Assembly (NCBI GenBank): GCA_017538635.1
Contig: JAFYIM010000122.1
Span: 1 to 7,750 of the forward strand
DNA: 7,750 nucleotides
Origin: a bacterium
Lineage (GTDB): Bacteria; UBA3054
Direction: 5' to 3'
A program made the position numbers and the translations under genes. Below the pieces are notes generated by a model, which searched no databases, was not told the DNA's origin, and saw only the letters and a program-made list of their open reading frames with translations. Of the stretch, positions 1 through 6,770 are shown piece by piece. Every line of letters starts with the position of its first letter. Positions within the stretch are counted from its first letter, which is position 1.

Positions 1-309
1 CTGAACGGCACGATGAGCATCGTGGGGCCGAGGCCAACATTGCTCTACCAGACGGCGGAATACGACGAGCACCAGAAGAAGCGTCTCCTGGTTCCGCCAG
101 GCGTAACGGGCTGGGCCCAGGTCAACGGCCGCAACTCCCTGACCTGGCCGCAAAGGATCGAATATGACGTCTGGTACGTGGAGCACTGGTCGCTGTGGCT
201 CGACATCAAGATCTTCCTGATGACGTTCGGCGTCTGGGCGAAGGGCGAGGGCGTTTACGCTCCCAAGGAAAACTTCGTCGTGAAAGAAGGCGATGAGGAG
301 AAGCTCTAA
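1..309 (+). CDS. Sugar-phosphate transferase, PglC/WcaJ-type, C-terminal part only (5' end outside window)
   Basis: The reading frame is open from the first base and ends at TAA 307-309, giving the last 102 residues. The ATG at base 13 is internal, because family-conserved sequence precedes it. The visible part has the hallmarks of the bacterial sugar transferase family (monotopic phosphoglycosyl transferases such as PglC): MSIVGPRP near the start, PGVTGWAQVNGRN in the middle, then a Y-D-x-W-Y-V stretch and an S-x-W-L-D-I-K-I segment. Family members move a sugar phosphate from a UDP-sugar to undecaprenyl phosphate at the inner face of the cytoplasmic membrane, the first step in O-antigen, capsule or glycoprotein glycan assembly. 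The N-terminal membrane helix and the catalytic Asp-Glu pair lie upstream and cannot be checked. A short charged tail (VVKEGDEEKL) ends the protein. The sugar specificity cannot be read from this part. It abuts tsaB with no spacer. Confidence 0.93.
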   Translation: MNGTMSIVGPRPTLLYQTAEYDEHQKKRLLVPPGVTGWAQVNGRNSLTWPQRIEYDVWYVEHWSLWLDIKIFLMTFGVWAKGEGVYAPKENFVVKEGDEEKL

Positions 310-924
310 ATGCTCATTTTAGCCTTTGAGACGGCCTCTTACAAGGAAGCTTCGGTAGCCGTATGGAATTCCGAAGGCGGCTTCCGGGTCAAGACCTTCC
401 CGATGGGAAGGGATCTTTCCAGCCAGCTCGTGCCTGAAGTCGGATCAATGCTTGGAAAAGAAGTTCCGGATCTGATCGTGGTTGACCGCGGCCCGGGCTC
501 TTTCACGGGGATCAGGACAGGTTTGGCGGCCGCCCAGGGGCTCGCTCTCGGGTGGGGCGCGAAGCTGATCGGCATTTCGCGCTTAGACTTTTATCCCAGG
601 GATACGGAGGATGAAAACGAGCTTCTTCTCCTGGATGCCAGGGCGGGCGGCGGTTTTTATTACGAATACCGCACGAATGGCAAAAAGGAAGCCGGTTTCT
701 GCAAGAAAGACGAGCTCTCGCTCAAGTTTCCTGATTGCCAATGCTATTACGGCGAATGCGACGAAACGACTTTCCAGGGAAAACGCTTCGTTAGGCTGAC
801 CGGGGAGCCGGACGCGAAATTTTTGATAGCGCTGGCAATGGAAAAAATGGAGAGCGGCGAAGAGCTTCCGGCGGAAGCCATCTATCTTCACTTAAGGGCG
901 GTCCTTCCCAAAAACAAGATCTGA
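310..924 (+). CDS. tsaB: tRNA threonylcarbamoyladenosine biosynthesis protein TsaB
   Basis: This 204-residue protein belongs to the TsaB (YeaZ) family. TsaB is the non-catalytic partner of TsaD in the complex that transfers the threonylcarbamoyl group to A37 of ANN-decoding tRNAs, in the cytoplasm. The ASKHA-fold start is visible (ILAFETASYKEASVAVW, about residues 3-19), followed by the signature RGPGSFTGIRTGLAAAQGLA (60-79), an LLDAR segment (107-111) and the C-terminal AIYLHLRAVLP (190-200), which matches the usual 'P-x-Y-L-R' end. It is slightly shorter than E. coli TsaB (about 230 residues), with the difference in the variable C-terminal half. The start codon directly follows the stop of the sugar transferase. 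A GAGGAG Shine-Dalgarno at 295-300, inside the upstream gene, supports this start and suggests translational coupling. tsaD, tsaE and tsaC are not in the window. Confidence 0.95.
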   Translation: MLILAFETASYKEASVAVWNSEGGFRVKTFPMGRDLSSQLVPEVGSMLGKEVPDLIVVDRGPGSFTGIRTGLAAAQGLALGWGAKLIGISRLDFYPRDTEDENELLLLDARAGGGFYYEYRTNGKKEAGFCKKDELSLKFPDCQCYYGECDETTFQGKRFVRLTGEPDAKFLIALAMEKMESGEELPAEAIYLHLRAVLPKNKI

Positions 925-930
925 TTTTTT

Positions 931-2562
931 ATGGCAGTTGAACAGGTGTTAACTCAAAATTTTGAGAGCTTAGTCTATGAGGCGATCCCGTCTCTGACTG
1001 ATCTTTACACTGCTGTTTCTGCCGCAAACGCCAATACCAACGTTGTTCAGGAGACAGCCAAAGGGTTCATCAAGCTTTCGACGGAAAACTTCCTTTTGAT
1101 TGGCGCAATCCTATTCTTCCTGTCCATCATCTTCAGCCGAACGATCAGCAGGACGGGCATCCCGATCCTTGCGCTATTCCTCTTCGTGGGTTTCCTGGCA
1201 GGGGAGTATGGTCTTGATTTCTCAAGCATCGCGGTGGCTAGAGGCCTCGGCGACTTCGCTTTGATCTTCATTTTGTTCTACGGCGGCCTGGAGACGAAGT
1301 TCTACAAGATAAGACCGATCCTATACAAGGGTATAGTCCTTTCGACGATCGGCGTTCTTGTTACGGCGGGGATATTGGGCTCGCTGACAATGCTTCTGGC
1401 CTATCTTTTCCATTGGGAGTTCTTCACCTGGCCTTACGCGCTGCTGCTCGGCTCTATCGTATCTTCCACCGACGCTGCTTCGGTATTCGGGATCTTCAGG
1501 ACCAAGAATCTTGATTTCAAAAACGACCTGAGGCCCTTGCTGGAACTTGAGAGCGGCTCCAACGACCCGATGGCGTACTTTTTGACCGTCACCTGCATCG
1601 ACCTCTGCTTGGGACAGTGCGCGCCCGGCCATATGCTCATTACGCTGGCGAAAGGCATGATAGTCGGCGCTTTCGTAGGCTATACGCTGGGACACGGCAT
1701 GAGTTTCATCATGCGCCGCATTAGATTGGAGGCGGACGGACTCTATTCCGTTCTCGTCATCAGCATGACCTTGATCGTCTATTCCGCGGCGGAGCATCTT
1801 GGCGGCAACTGCTTCCTGGCCGTTTATATTTCCGCGATGGTCCTGGGCAACGCGAACATCATCCACAAGCGCAGCATGTCGCGTTTCTTCGACGGCTTCG
1901 CCTGGCTCATGCAGATCACGATGTTCATTATGCTGGGCCTTCTGGCGGCGCCCTTTGAGCGCTTCAAGCCCTACATCGGCTTCGGCCTTGCGGTCTCGGC
2001 GCTTCTGATGTTCGTGGCCAGGCCGATCTCCGTTTTCCTCTGCCTGCACTTTTTCAAGATGCCGGTGAAGGACAAGGCCTTCGTTTCCTGGGTGGGACTC
2101 CGGGGCGCGGTGCCAATCGTCTTCGCGACGTATCCGCTTGTCGCTTTCGGCGTGCATGATCCGATGGCGCGGGCGCTTTTCTTCATAGTCTGCTGCATTT
2201 CCTTCTCCTCTGTGCTATTCCAGGGCTCAAGCTTAGTCTGGGCCGGAAAGCTTCTGGGTGTTACTATCCCCGAGGACAAGAGCAAGACCAGCGACTTCGG
2301 ATTGGAGGTCTCGGATTCCTTCCAGTCGAACCTCGACAGTTTCGCGGTGCGTCCGGGCGACCAGTGCATCAACCGGTCCCTACTTTCCATGTCGTTTCCT
2401 AAGTCCTGTCTGGTTATGGGCATAAAAAGAGGGAGCGACTTCATCACGCCCAACGGATCGACCATAATAGAGGAAGGCGACGAGCTTCTCATCATGGCTG
2501 CCAGCGAGGAGAAGATGGCGCAGATGAAGATGCTTCTGCACGGCGTCAGGGAGGGGCAGTAA
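931..2562 (+). CDS. nhaP2: CPA1 family K+(Na+)/H+ antiporter with C-terminal RCK_C domain (NhaP2/CvrA-like)
   Basis: This 543-residue inner-membrane protein has many hydrophobic segments between about residues 52 and 440, followed by a soluble tail. Family motifs of cation/proton antiporters are present: SSTDAASVFG (178-187, ion-site Asp181), ELESGSNDPMAYF (205-217, with the Asn211-Asp212 pair) and VGLRGAVPIVFA (388-399, with the conserved Arg391). The tail, about 460-540, reads as an RCK_C (TrkA-C) domain: FAVRPGDQCINRSLLSMSFP, then a GDELLIMA strand. This layout matches NhaP2/CvrA antiporters, which exchange K+ (or Na+) for protons and control internal pH and K+. The CorC/HlyC-type domain found at the end of the E. 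coli protein is absent. Which cation is moved cannot be decided from sequence. The start is 6 bases after tsaB, has no recognisable Shine-Dalgarno, and precedes about 50 residues of mostly polar sequence before the first membrane helix. No other in-frame ATG lies nearby, so coupling to tsaB is likely. Confidence 0.93.
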   Translation: MAVEQVLTQNFESLVYEAIPSLTDLYTAVSAANANTNVVQETAKGFIKLSTENFLLIGAILFFLSIIFSRTISRTGIPILALFLFVGFLAGEYGLDFSSIAVARGLGDFALIFILFYGGLETKFYKIRPILYKGIVLSTIGVLVTAGILGSLTMLLAYLFHWEFFTWPYALLLGSIVSSTDAASVFGIFRTKNLDFKNDLRPLLELESGSNDPMAYFLTVTCIDLCLGQCAPGHMLITLAKGMIVGAFVGYTLGHGMSFIMRRIRLEADGLYSVLVISMTLIVYSAAEHLGGNCFLAVYISAMVLGNANIIHKRSMSRFFDGFAWLMQITMFIMLGLLAAPFERFKPYIGFGLAVSALLMFVARPISVFLCLHFFKMPVKDKAFVSWVGLRGAVPIVFATYPLVAFGVHDPMARALFFIVCCISFSSVLFQGSSLVWAGKLLGVTIPEDKSKTSDFGLEVSDSFQSNLDSFAVRPGDQCINRSLLSMSFPKSCLVMGIKRGSDFITPNGSTIIEEGDELLIMAASEEKMAQMKMLLHGVREGQ

Positions 2563-2563
2563 A

Positions 2564-2592
2564 TTGCCATAATTCAAAGCTTCTGCTAAAAT
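2564..2592 (+). promoter_or_regulatory. Probable sigma70-type promoter for tyrS-ugd-uvrC-like-ispH
   Basis: TTGCCA (2564-2569) and TAAAAT (2587-2592) are separated by exactly 17 bases in an AT-rich 56-base gap. The hexamers match the consensus at 4 of 6 and 5 of 6 positions. Transcription would start near 2599-2600, leaving a leader of about 20 bases with AAGGA (2609-2613) five bases before the tyrS ATG. No hairpin followed by a T-run lies between the antiporter stop and this promoter, so read-through from upstream is also possible. The assignment is by motif only. Confidence 0.7.
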
Positions 2593-2618
2593 CACGTAAA
2601 AATAAATTAAGGATAAGT

Positions 2619-3821
2619 ATGAGATCAGTTGAGGAACAGATGGCGATCTTAGAAAGAGGCGCCATGACCATTACGGAAAGGGAAGAGCTTAAAGCGAAAC
2701 TCGCCAAGGGAAACCCCCTGACGGTGAAACTGGGCGTTGACCCGACGGCCGCGGACCTGCACTTGGGATTTACGGTCGTACTTAGAAAACTCAGGCAGTT
2801 CCAGGACCTCGGCCACCAGGCCGTTCTCCTGATAGGCTCCTTCACGGCCCAGGTCGGCGACCCGACCGGCCGCGACAAAACGCGTCCCCAGATCACGGAG
2901 GAGCAGGTCCTGAAGAACGCCGAGCACTACCTCGAGCAGGCCTCCCGCATCCTCGACCGTGACAAGCTTATCGTACGCTACAACGGCGAGTGGTTCTCGA
3001 AGATGACTTTCAAGGAAGTCATCGCTCTCTTGGCGAAATCGACGCTTGCAAGGACCTTGGAACGCGACGATTTCCAGAAGCGCTTCAAAGAGAATCTTCC
3101 CATCCACATGCACGAATTCGTCTATCCTTTGATGCAGGGTTACGACTCGGTCGTTCTGAAAGCGGACGTGGAGCTGGGCGGCAACGACCAGACTTTCAAC
3201 CTGATGGTCGGCCGCGACCTGCAGAGAGAGGAAGGGCAGGAGCCCCAGGTCTGCCTTACCATGCCTCTCTTGGAAGGCCTTGACGGCGTCAGGAAGATGT
3301 CGAAATCTTACGGCAACTACGTAGCCATCGCCGATCCTCCCAACGAGAAAGTCGGCAAACTGATGTCCGTCAACGACGAGCTGATGTTCAAGTATCTAGA
3401 GCTTCTGACCGACATCCCGATGGAACAGATCGCGGAATGGAAGAAGGGCGTCAAGGACGGCACGGTCCATCCCATGACGGTCAAGAAAGCCATGGCGCAC
3501 GCCATCACGGAGATCTACGACGGCAAGGAAGCCGCGGACGCCGCCATCGCTAATTTTGAAAATGTTTTTTCCAACAAAGAGATCCCGGATGACATCCCGG
3601 AATATAAGCTCAAAGAGGGCGGAGTTCCCGAACTTGATCTCCTTGAACTCTTGGTGGAGAACAAGCTGGCCGCGACTAAGAGCGAGGCCAGGAGAGTCAT
3701 CCAGCAGGGCGGAGTTTCCTGCGACGGCGAGAAAGTGACGGGCTTCAACCTTACCATGCCGAAAGCCGACAGCTTCATCCTGAAAGTCGGCAAAAGAAAA
3801 TTCTTGAAAGTCATTCGCTAA
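2619..3821 (+). CDS. tyrS: Tyrosyl-tRNA synthetase (TyrS, bacterial HLGF-type)
   Basis: This 400-residue class I aminoacyl-tRNA synthetase charges tRNA-Tyr with tyrosine using ATP in the cytoplasm. The Rossmann catalytic domain carries the HIGH-type motif as HLGF (48-51, after VDPTAAD), a GSFTAQVGDPTGR loop (73-85), the YPLMQGYDS tyrosine-pocket segment (169-177), ELGGNDQTFN (185-194) and KMSKS (226-230). An S4-type RNA-binding domain follows at about 337-400 (LLELLVENKLAATKSEARR, ending IQQGGVSCDG). The length and HLGF motif match the TyrS type 2 (TyrZ-like) branch rather than the E. coli TyrS type. The start is supported by AAGGA at 2609-2613 and by a good promoter just upstream. There is no T-box leader, as the predicted leader is only about 20 bases. 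It is the first gene of the apparent operon with ugd, 17 bases downstream. Confidence 0.97.
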   Translation: MRSVEEQMAILERGAMTITEREELKAKLAKGNPLTVKLGVDPTAADLHLGFTVVLRKLRQFQDLGHQAVLLIGSFTAQVGDPTGRDKTRPQITEEQVLKNAEHYLEQASRILDRDKLIVRYNGEWFSKMTFKEVIALLAKSTLARTLERDDFQKRFKENLPIHMHEFVYPLMQGYDSVVLKADVELGGNDQTFNLMVGRDLQREEGQEPQVCLTMPLLEGLDGVRKMSKSYGNYVAIADPPNEKVGKLMSVNDELMFKYLELLTDIPMEQIAEWKKGVKDGTVHPMTVKKAMAHAITEIYDGKEAADAAIANFENVFSNKEIPDDIPEYKLKEGGVPELDLLELLVENKLAATKSEARRVIQQGGVSCDGEKVTGFNLTMPKADSFILKVGKRKFLKVIR

Positions 3822-3838
3822 CTAATAGGGAGCACAAA

Positions 3839-5149
3839 ATGAGAGTAGCAGTAATCGGTACCGGATACGTCGGCTTAGTGGCCGCTACTTGTTTCGCTGA
3901 CAGCGGCAACACCGTGATCACAGTTGACAAGATCGAAGCGAAGATCAATAAGCTTTTGAACGGAGAGATCCCCATTTTTGAGCCCGGTTTGGAGGAAATG
4001 GTTCAGCGCAACCTGAAAGCCAAGAGGCTTATTCCCACGACCGACATGCGCTATGCCATCGAAAATTCCGACATCATCTTCTCGGCGGTGGGAACGCCGA
4101 CGGGCGCCGACGGCAAAGCGGACCTAAGCGCTGTCTGGGCTGTCATGAAGGAGATCGCGCCATACTTCAACGGCTATAAGATCGTCGTCAACAAGAGCAC
4201 GGTCCCGGTCGGAACGGCTGCGAAAGTTAAAGAGATACTTGAAGCGGGAACGAAGGAAAGCTTTGACGTGGTCTCCAATCCCGAGTTTCTGAAAGAAGGC
4301 GCTGCGTTGGACGACTTCCTCAGGCCGGAGCGCGTCGTTATCGGCACGACCAGCGAAAAAGCCGGCGAGATAATGCGCACGCTCTATGATCCCTTTCTGA
4401 AGAACGGCGCGGAATTTTTGGTGATGGACAACAAGTCCGCCGAGATGTGCAAGTACGCTTCCAACGCCATGCTCGCCACGAGGATCTCCTTTATGAACGA
4501 GATCGCCAACATCTGTTCCAAGGTAGGCGCGGATGTTACGAATGTGAGGAAAGCCATGGGTCTTGATTCCCGCATCGGCCGCCGCTTCTTGTATTCCGGC
4601 ATCGGATACGGCGGTTCCTGCTTCCCCAAGGATGTCAAGGCGCTTGCTGCCACGGCTAGGGAGAACGATTACGAACCTACGCTTATCGACGCCATCGAGA
4701 AGGTCAACGCTAAGCAGAAAGAGATCCTCTTCAAGATTGCCAATGAACATTTTAAAGGCGATTTGAAGGGCAAGACTATCGCCATGTGGGGACTTGCTTT
4801 TAAGCCGCAGACCGACGATATGCGCGACGCTCCTTCCCGAGTTATCATCAAGCTTCTCTTGGAGGCCGGCGCGAAAATAAAAGCTTACGACCCAATCGCC
4901 AAGGAAACTGCTGAGGCGGTCTTCGGAGATTCCATCACCTATTGTGAAGAGGCCTACGAGGCCTTGAAGGATGCGGACGCCATGATGCTCGTAACGGAAT
5001 GGAATGAATTCAGAGTTCCGGATTTCCCGAGGATCAAAGCTCTTCTGAAGCAGCCTGTGATCTTCGACGGACGCAACCAGTATTCCTTGAGAGAAATGAA
5101 GGAACTGGGCTTCACGTACTACAGCATAGGACGTCCGACTGTCAAGTAA
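3839..5149 (+). CDS. ugd: UDP-glucose 6-dehydrogenase
   Basis: This 436-residue cytoplasmic NAD-dependent enzyme oxidises UDP-glucose twice to UDP-glucuronate, a precursor for capsule, exopolysaccharide and other glucuronate- or pentose-containing envelope sugars. The N-terminal Rossmann motif GTGYVGLVAATCFADSGN spans residues 7-24. Other signatures are VGTPTGADGKADLS (84-97), NKSTVPVGT (118-126), SNPEFLKEGAALDDFLRPER (146-165), and CKYASNAMLATRISFMNE (204-221) with the catalytic-site Lys205 and Asn209. GYGGSCFPKD (256-265) carries the catalytic Cys261. The C-terminal NAD/UDP domain has WGLAFKPQTDDMRDAPS (317-333) and DGRN (410-413). All expected catalytic residues are present. AGGGAG at 3827-3832 precedes the ATG by six bases. 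Related nucleotide-sugar dehydrogenases (UDP-ManNAc or GDP-Man) are less likely because the whole pattern fits the Ugd branch. The gene sits between tyrS (17-base gap) and a UvrC-like gene (1-base gap). The upstream sugar transferase could belong to the same envelope-sugar theme. Confidence 0.95.
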   Translation: MRVAVIGTGYVGLVAATCFADSGNTVITVDKIEAKINKLLNGEIPIFEPGLEEMVQRNLKAKRLIPTTDMRYAIENSDIIFSAVGTPTGADGKADLSAVWAVMKEIAPYFNGYKIVVNKSTVPVGTAAKVKEILEAGTKESFDVVSNPEFLKEGAALDDFLRPERVVIGTTSEKAGEIMRTLYDPFLKNGAEFLVMDNKSAEMCKYASNAMLATRISFMNEIANICSKVGADVTNVRKAMGLDSRIGRRFLYSGIGYGGSCFPKDVKALAATARENDYEPTLIDAIEKVNAKQKEILFKIANEHFKGDLKGKTIAMWGLAFKPQTDDMRDAPSRVIIKLLLEAGAKIKAYDPIAKETAEAVFGDSITYCEEAYEALKDADAMMLVTEWNEFRVPDFPRIKALLKQPVIFDGRNQYSLREMKELGFTYYSIGRPTVK

Positions 5150-5150
5150 A

Positions 5151-5810
5151 ATGGCCGTTTCCTCTGATGAGCCTATCAGCGTAACTGAGACTGCTCCGGG
5201 CTACAAGGATGCTCCCAAGGCTACCGGAGTCTATCTCATGTACGACGAAAAGGGCGTCGTCATCTACGTCGGGAAAGCCAACAATCTGAAGCTCAGGATG
5301 CAACAGTACTTCCGTCCGGGAGGGGACGGAAGAAGAAGCGTGCCGTTCCTTGTCGAGAAGGTGAGGAAAATAGAGTTCCGCATCACCGGCAACGAAGCGA
5401 AGGCCTTCCTCTTGGAGGACGAGCTCATCAAGAAATTTTTGCCGCGCTACAACGTTATGGGGCGCGATGACAAGAGCTATCCTTCGCTTGAACTGACCGT
5501 CCTGGAGCCATATCCCAGGCTTATCCCGGCCCACCGCCATTTAAAAAAAGGCAGCCGCTACTTCGGCCCTTTCATAGTGGGCGTTTCCGCCGACGAGCTT
5601 TTAAGGCGCTACCGGGACCGCTTCAAGCTTAGGCGCTGCACGGTAAATCAGATGAAGAAAGGCAAGCCCTGCCTCTACTATCAGATCGACCGCTGCTGCG
5701 CTCCCTGCACCGGCAACGTCAGCGAAGAAGAGTATGCAGCGTACGTTGAGAAGATAACCTCGTCGCTTAGGCGCTACGAACGCATTCAGGTGAAAACGGA
5801 AGAGGAATGA
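5151..5810 (+). CDS. UvrC N-terminal-half protein: GIY-YIG endonuclease with Fe-S cysteine region (Cho-like)
   Basis: This 219-residue protein is homologous only to the first third of excinuclease subunit UvrC (full length about 600). The GIY-YIG nuclease domain is intact: PKATGVYLM (22-30), VIYVGKANNLKLRMQQYF (37-54, with catalytic-type Tyr39 and Arg49), and GNEAKAFLLEDELIKKFLPR (80-99, with metal-site Glu82). DDKSYP (106-111) and YFGPF (137-141) follow, as in UvrC. A cysteine region then reads C163-x10-C174-x7-C182-x3-C186, close to the four-cysteine pattern that binds a 4Fe-4S cluster in UvrC; Cys183 is extra. The protein stops after SEEEYAAYVEKITSSLRRYE. It has no UVR (UvrB-binding) domain, no RNase H-like 5' nuclease and no helix-hairpin-helix. 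The next gene overlaps by ATGA, so this is a designed end rather than a frameshift. By family logic it could make a 3'-side incision at damage, like E. coli Cho, but it is shorter than Cho. No clear Shine-Dalgarno is present; it starts one base after ugd, suggesting coupling. Confidence 0.9.
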   Translation: MAVSSDEPISVTETAPGYKDAPKATGVYLMYDEKGVVIYVGKANNLKLRMQQYFRPGGDGRRSVPFLVEKVRKIEFRITGNEAKAFLLEDELIKKFLPRYNVMGRDDKSYPSLELTVLEPYPRLIPAHRHLKKGSRYFGPFIVGVSADELLRRYRDRFKLRRCTVNQMKKGKPCLYYQIDRCCAPCTGNVSEEEYAAYVEKITSSLRRYERIQVKTEEE

Positions 5811-6673
5811 TGGAACGCGAGATCATAGTGGCCAAAGAAGCGGGTTTCTGCGCGGGCGTTAAGCGCGCGGTGCAGCTTGCCAACGACTCCCTTGAGAAGG
5901 AGCCTGGAAAAAAGCTCTGCTCCCTCGGTCCTCTGATCCACAATCCTTCCGTCATTGACGCGCTTGCTAAAAAAGGCATGAGCGTCCTGAGTTCTTCGCT
6001 AGACGAAAACGCTGTTAAGGAACTTCCCGAGAACGTCAAGCTTCTCGTCAGAGCGCACGGTGTTTCCAAGGAGCAGTACGAGCTTTTAAGGAGTCATGAC
6101 CTTGATATCCTGGACGGCACTTGTCCGCACGTCATAGCGATAAGAAGAATAATCGAGCGCGCCGCAAAAGAAGGGGAGCCGGTCGTCATCCTGGGCGACA
6201 AAGGCCATGCGGAAGTGACGGGCTTGATGAGTTTCGCCAAAGAGGGGACAGTCGTCAGCAATGTTCATGAAGCTGCCGATCTTAAGTTTGACAAACCCTT
6301 CACGGTCGTCTGCCAATCGACCTTAGACAGTTCCACTTTCGAAGCGGTAAAATCTGAGATCTTAAAAAAATTTCCCGACGCCAAGATCAACAACACGCGC
6401 TGCCTTGCTACGGAAAAGCGCCAGAAAGAGGCGCTTTTACTTTGCTCGGCTTGCGACGCCATGGTCGTTATAGGCGGCATCGGCAGCGCCAACAGCAACC
6501 GTTTGGCTGAGATCTGCAAGAGCAGCGGCAAGGCGACTTTTTTCGTGACAGATCCTGCTAACTGGGAGCCTGCCGAACTGAAGCCATACCGCAAGATTGG
6601 CGTGACAGCCGGCGCTTCCACTCCTCAAAGCGATATCGATCTTATCATTAGCAAGCTGAAAGATCTGATCTGA
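5807..6673 (+). CDS. ispH: 4-hydroxy-3-methylbut-2-enyl diphosphate reductase IspH (LytB)
   Basis: This 288-residue enzyme catalyses the last step of the MEP (non-mevalonate) isoprenoid pathway, reducing HMBPP to IPP and DMAPP with a 4Fe-4S cluster, in the cytoplasm. The three cluster cysteines are Cys15 (EAGFCAGVKRA), Cys106 (DGTCPHV) and Cys199 (NTRCLATEKRQ). Substrate-site residues are visible: His46 in GPLIHNPSVID, His84 in RAHGVS, His134 and Glu136 in GHAEVTG, Thr172 in QSTLD, SANSNR (227-232) and AGASTP (268-273). SANSN has Ala where many family members have Ser. The gene overlaps the UvrC-like gene by four bases (ATGA). ATG codons occur at both 5807 and 5810. AGAGGA at 5801-5806 is very close to either, so the second ATG (287 residues) is equally credible. 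It is the last gene of the run that begins at tyrS. The family's usual length is about 280-320, so it is complete. Confidence 0.96.
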   Translation: MMEREIIVAKEAGFCAGVKRAVQLANDSLEKEPGKKLCSLGPLIHNPSVIDALAKKGMSVLSSSLDENAVKELPENVKLLVRAHGVSKEQYELLRSHDLDILDGTCPHVIAIRRIIERAAKEGEPVVILGDKGHAEVTGLMSFAKEGTVVSNVHEAADLKFDKPFTVVCQSTLDSSTFEAVKSEILKKFPDAKINNTRCLATEKRQKEALLLCSACDAMVVIGGIGSANSNRLAEICKSSGKATFFVTDPANWEPAELKPYRKIGVTAGASTPQSDIDLIISKLKDLI

Positions 6674-6690
6674 TGTTCTAATTTTGAAGC

Positions 6691-6718
6691 GAGACATGTA
6701 GTTTAAAAACATTGTCTC
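6691..6718. repeat. Imperfect inverted repeat downstream of ispH
   Basis: GAGACATGT (6691-6699) can pair with ACATTGTCTC (6709-6718) apart from one bulged T at 6712, leaving a nine-base AT-rich loop. No T-run follows on the + strand, so it is a poor intrinsic terminator for ispH. It could be a weak terminator or a protein-binding dyad. Its right arm contains the TTGTCT that I propose as a -35 hexamer, which would suit an operator. Function is inferred only. Confidence 0.4.
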
Positions 6719-6739
6719 ACAGTTGAAAAATATTAGAAT
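6712..6739 (+). promoter_or_regulatory. Possible promoter for the secreted modular protein
   Basis: TTGTCT (6712-6717) and TAGAAT (6734-6739) are 16 bases apart in a clearly AT-rich stretch and match the sigma70 consensus at 4 of 6 and 5 of 6 positions. Transcription would start around 6746, about 25 bases before the ATG at 6771. An alternative pairing, TTGAAA (6723-6728) with a 17-base spacer, has only a weak -10 (TGATAA). The change from tight operon packing to a 97-base gap supports a separate promoter here. Confidence 0.45.
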
Positions 6740-6745
6740 ATTAGA
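6730..6745. repeat. Perfect 8-bp tandem repeat, ATATTAGA x2
   Basis: ATATTAGA occurs at 6730-6737 and again at 6738-6745 with no spacer. The first copy overlaps the proposed -10 hexamer (6734-6739) and the second offers an alternative -10-like TAGATG. It may be a chance product of AT-rich sequence, a regulator half-site pair, or a small slippage duplication that changes promoter strength. Confidence 0.6.
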
Positions 6746-6770
6746 TGATAAACAACCAATTTGCCCTGCC

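Noticed and set aside
1321..2157. Minus-strand open frame (278 codons) inside the antiporter gene
   Set aside because: The translation is rich in Arg, Glu, His and Gln with no fold-like pattern, and it lies opposite a strongly conserved membrane protein. It is a by-product of codon bias.
2563..2618. T-box or other tyrosine-responsive leader before tyrS
   Set aside because: The gap is only 56 bases and the predicted leader about 20 bases, far too short for a T-box, and no conserved T-box sequence is seen.
4124..4750. Minus-strand open frame (208 codons) inside ugd
   Set aside because: It lies opposite the catalytic region of ugd, has no family motif and no credible start context.
5151..6673. 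Frameshifted full-length uvrC continuing past 5810
   Set aside because: The sequence after 5810 encodes a complete IspH in the overlapping frame, leaving no room for UvrC C-terminal domains.
6691..6730. Rho-independent terminator after ispH
   Set aside because: A hairpin can be drawn, but it has a bulge, an AT-rich loop, a weak stem and no T-run after it on the + strand.
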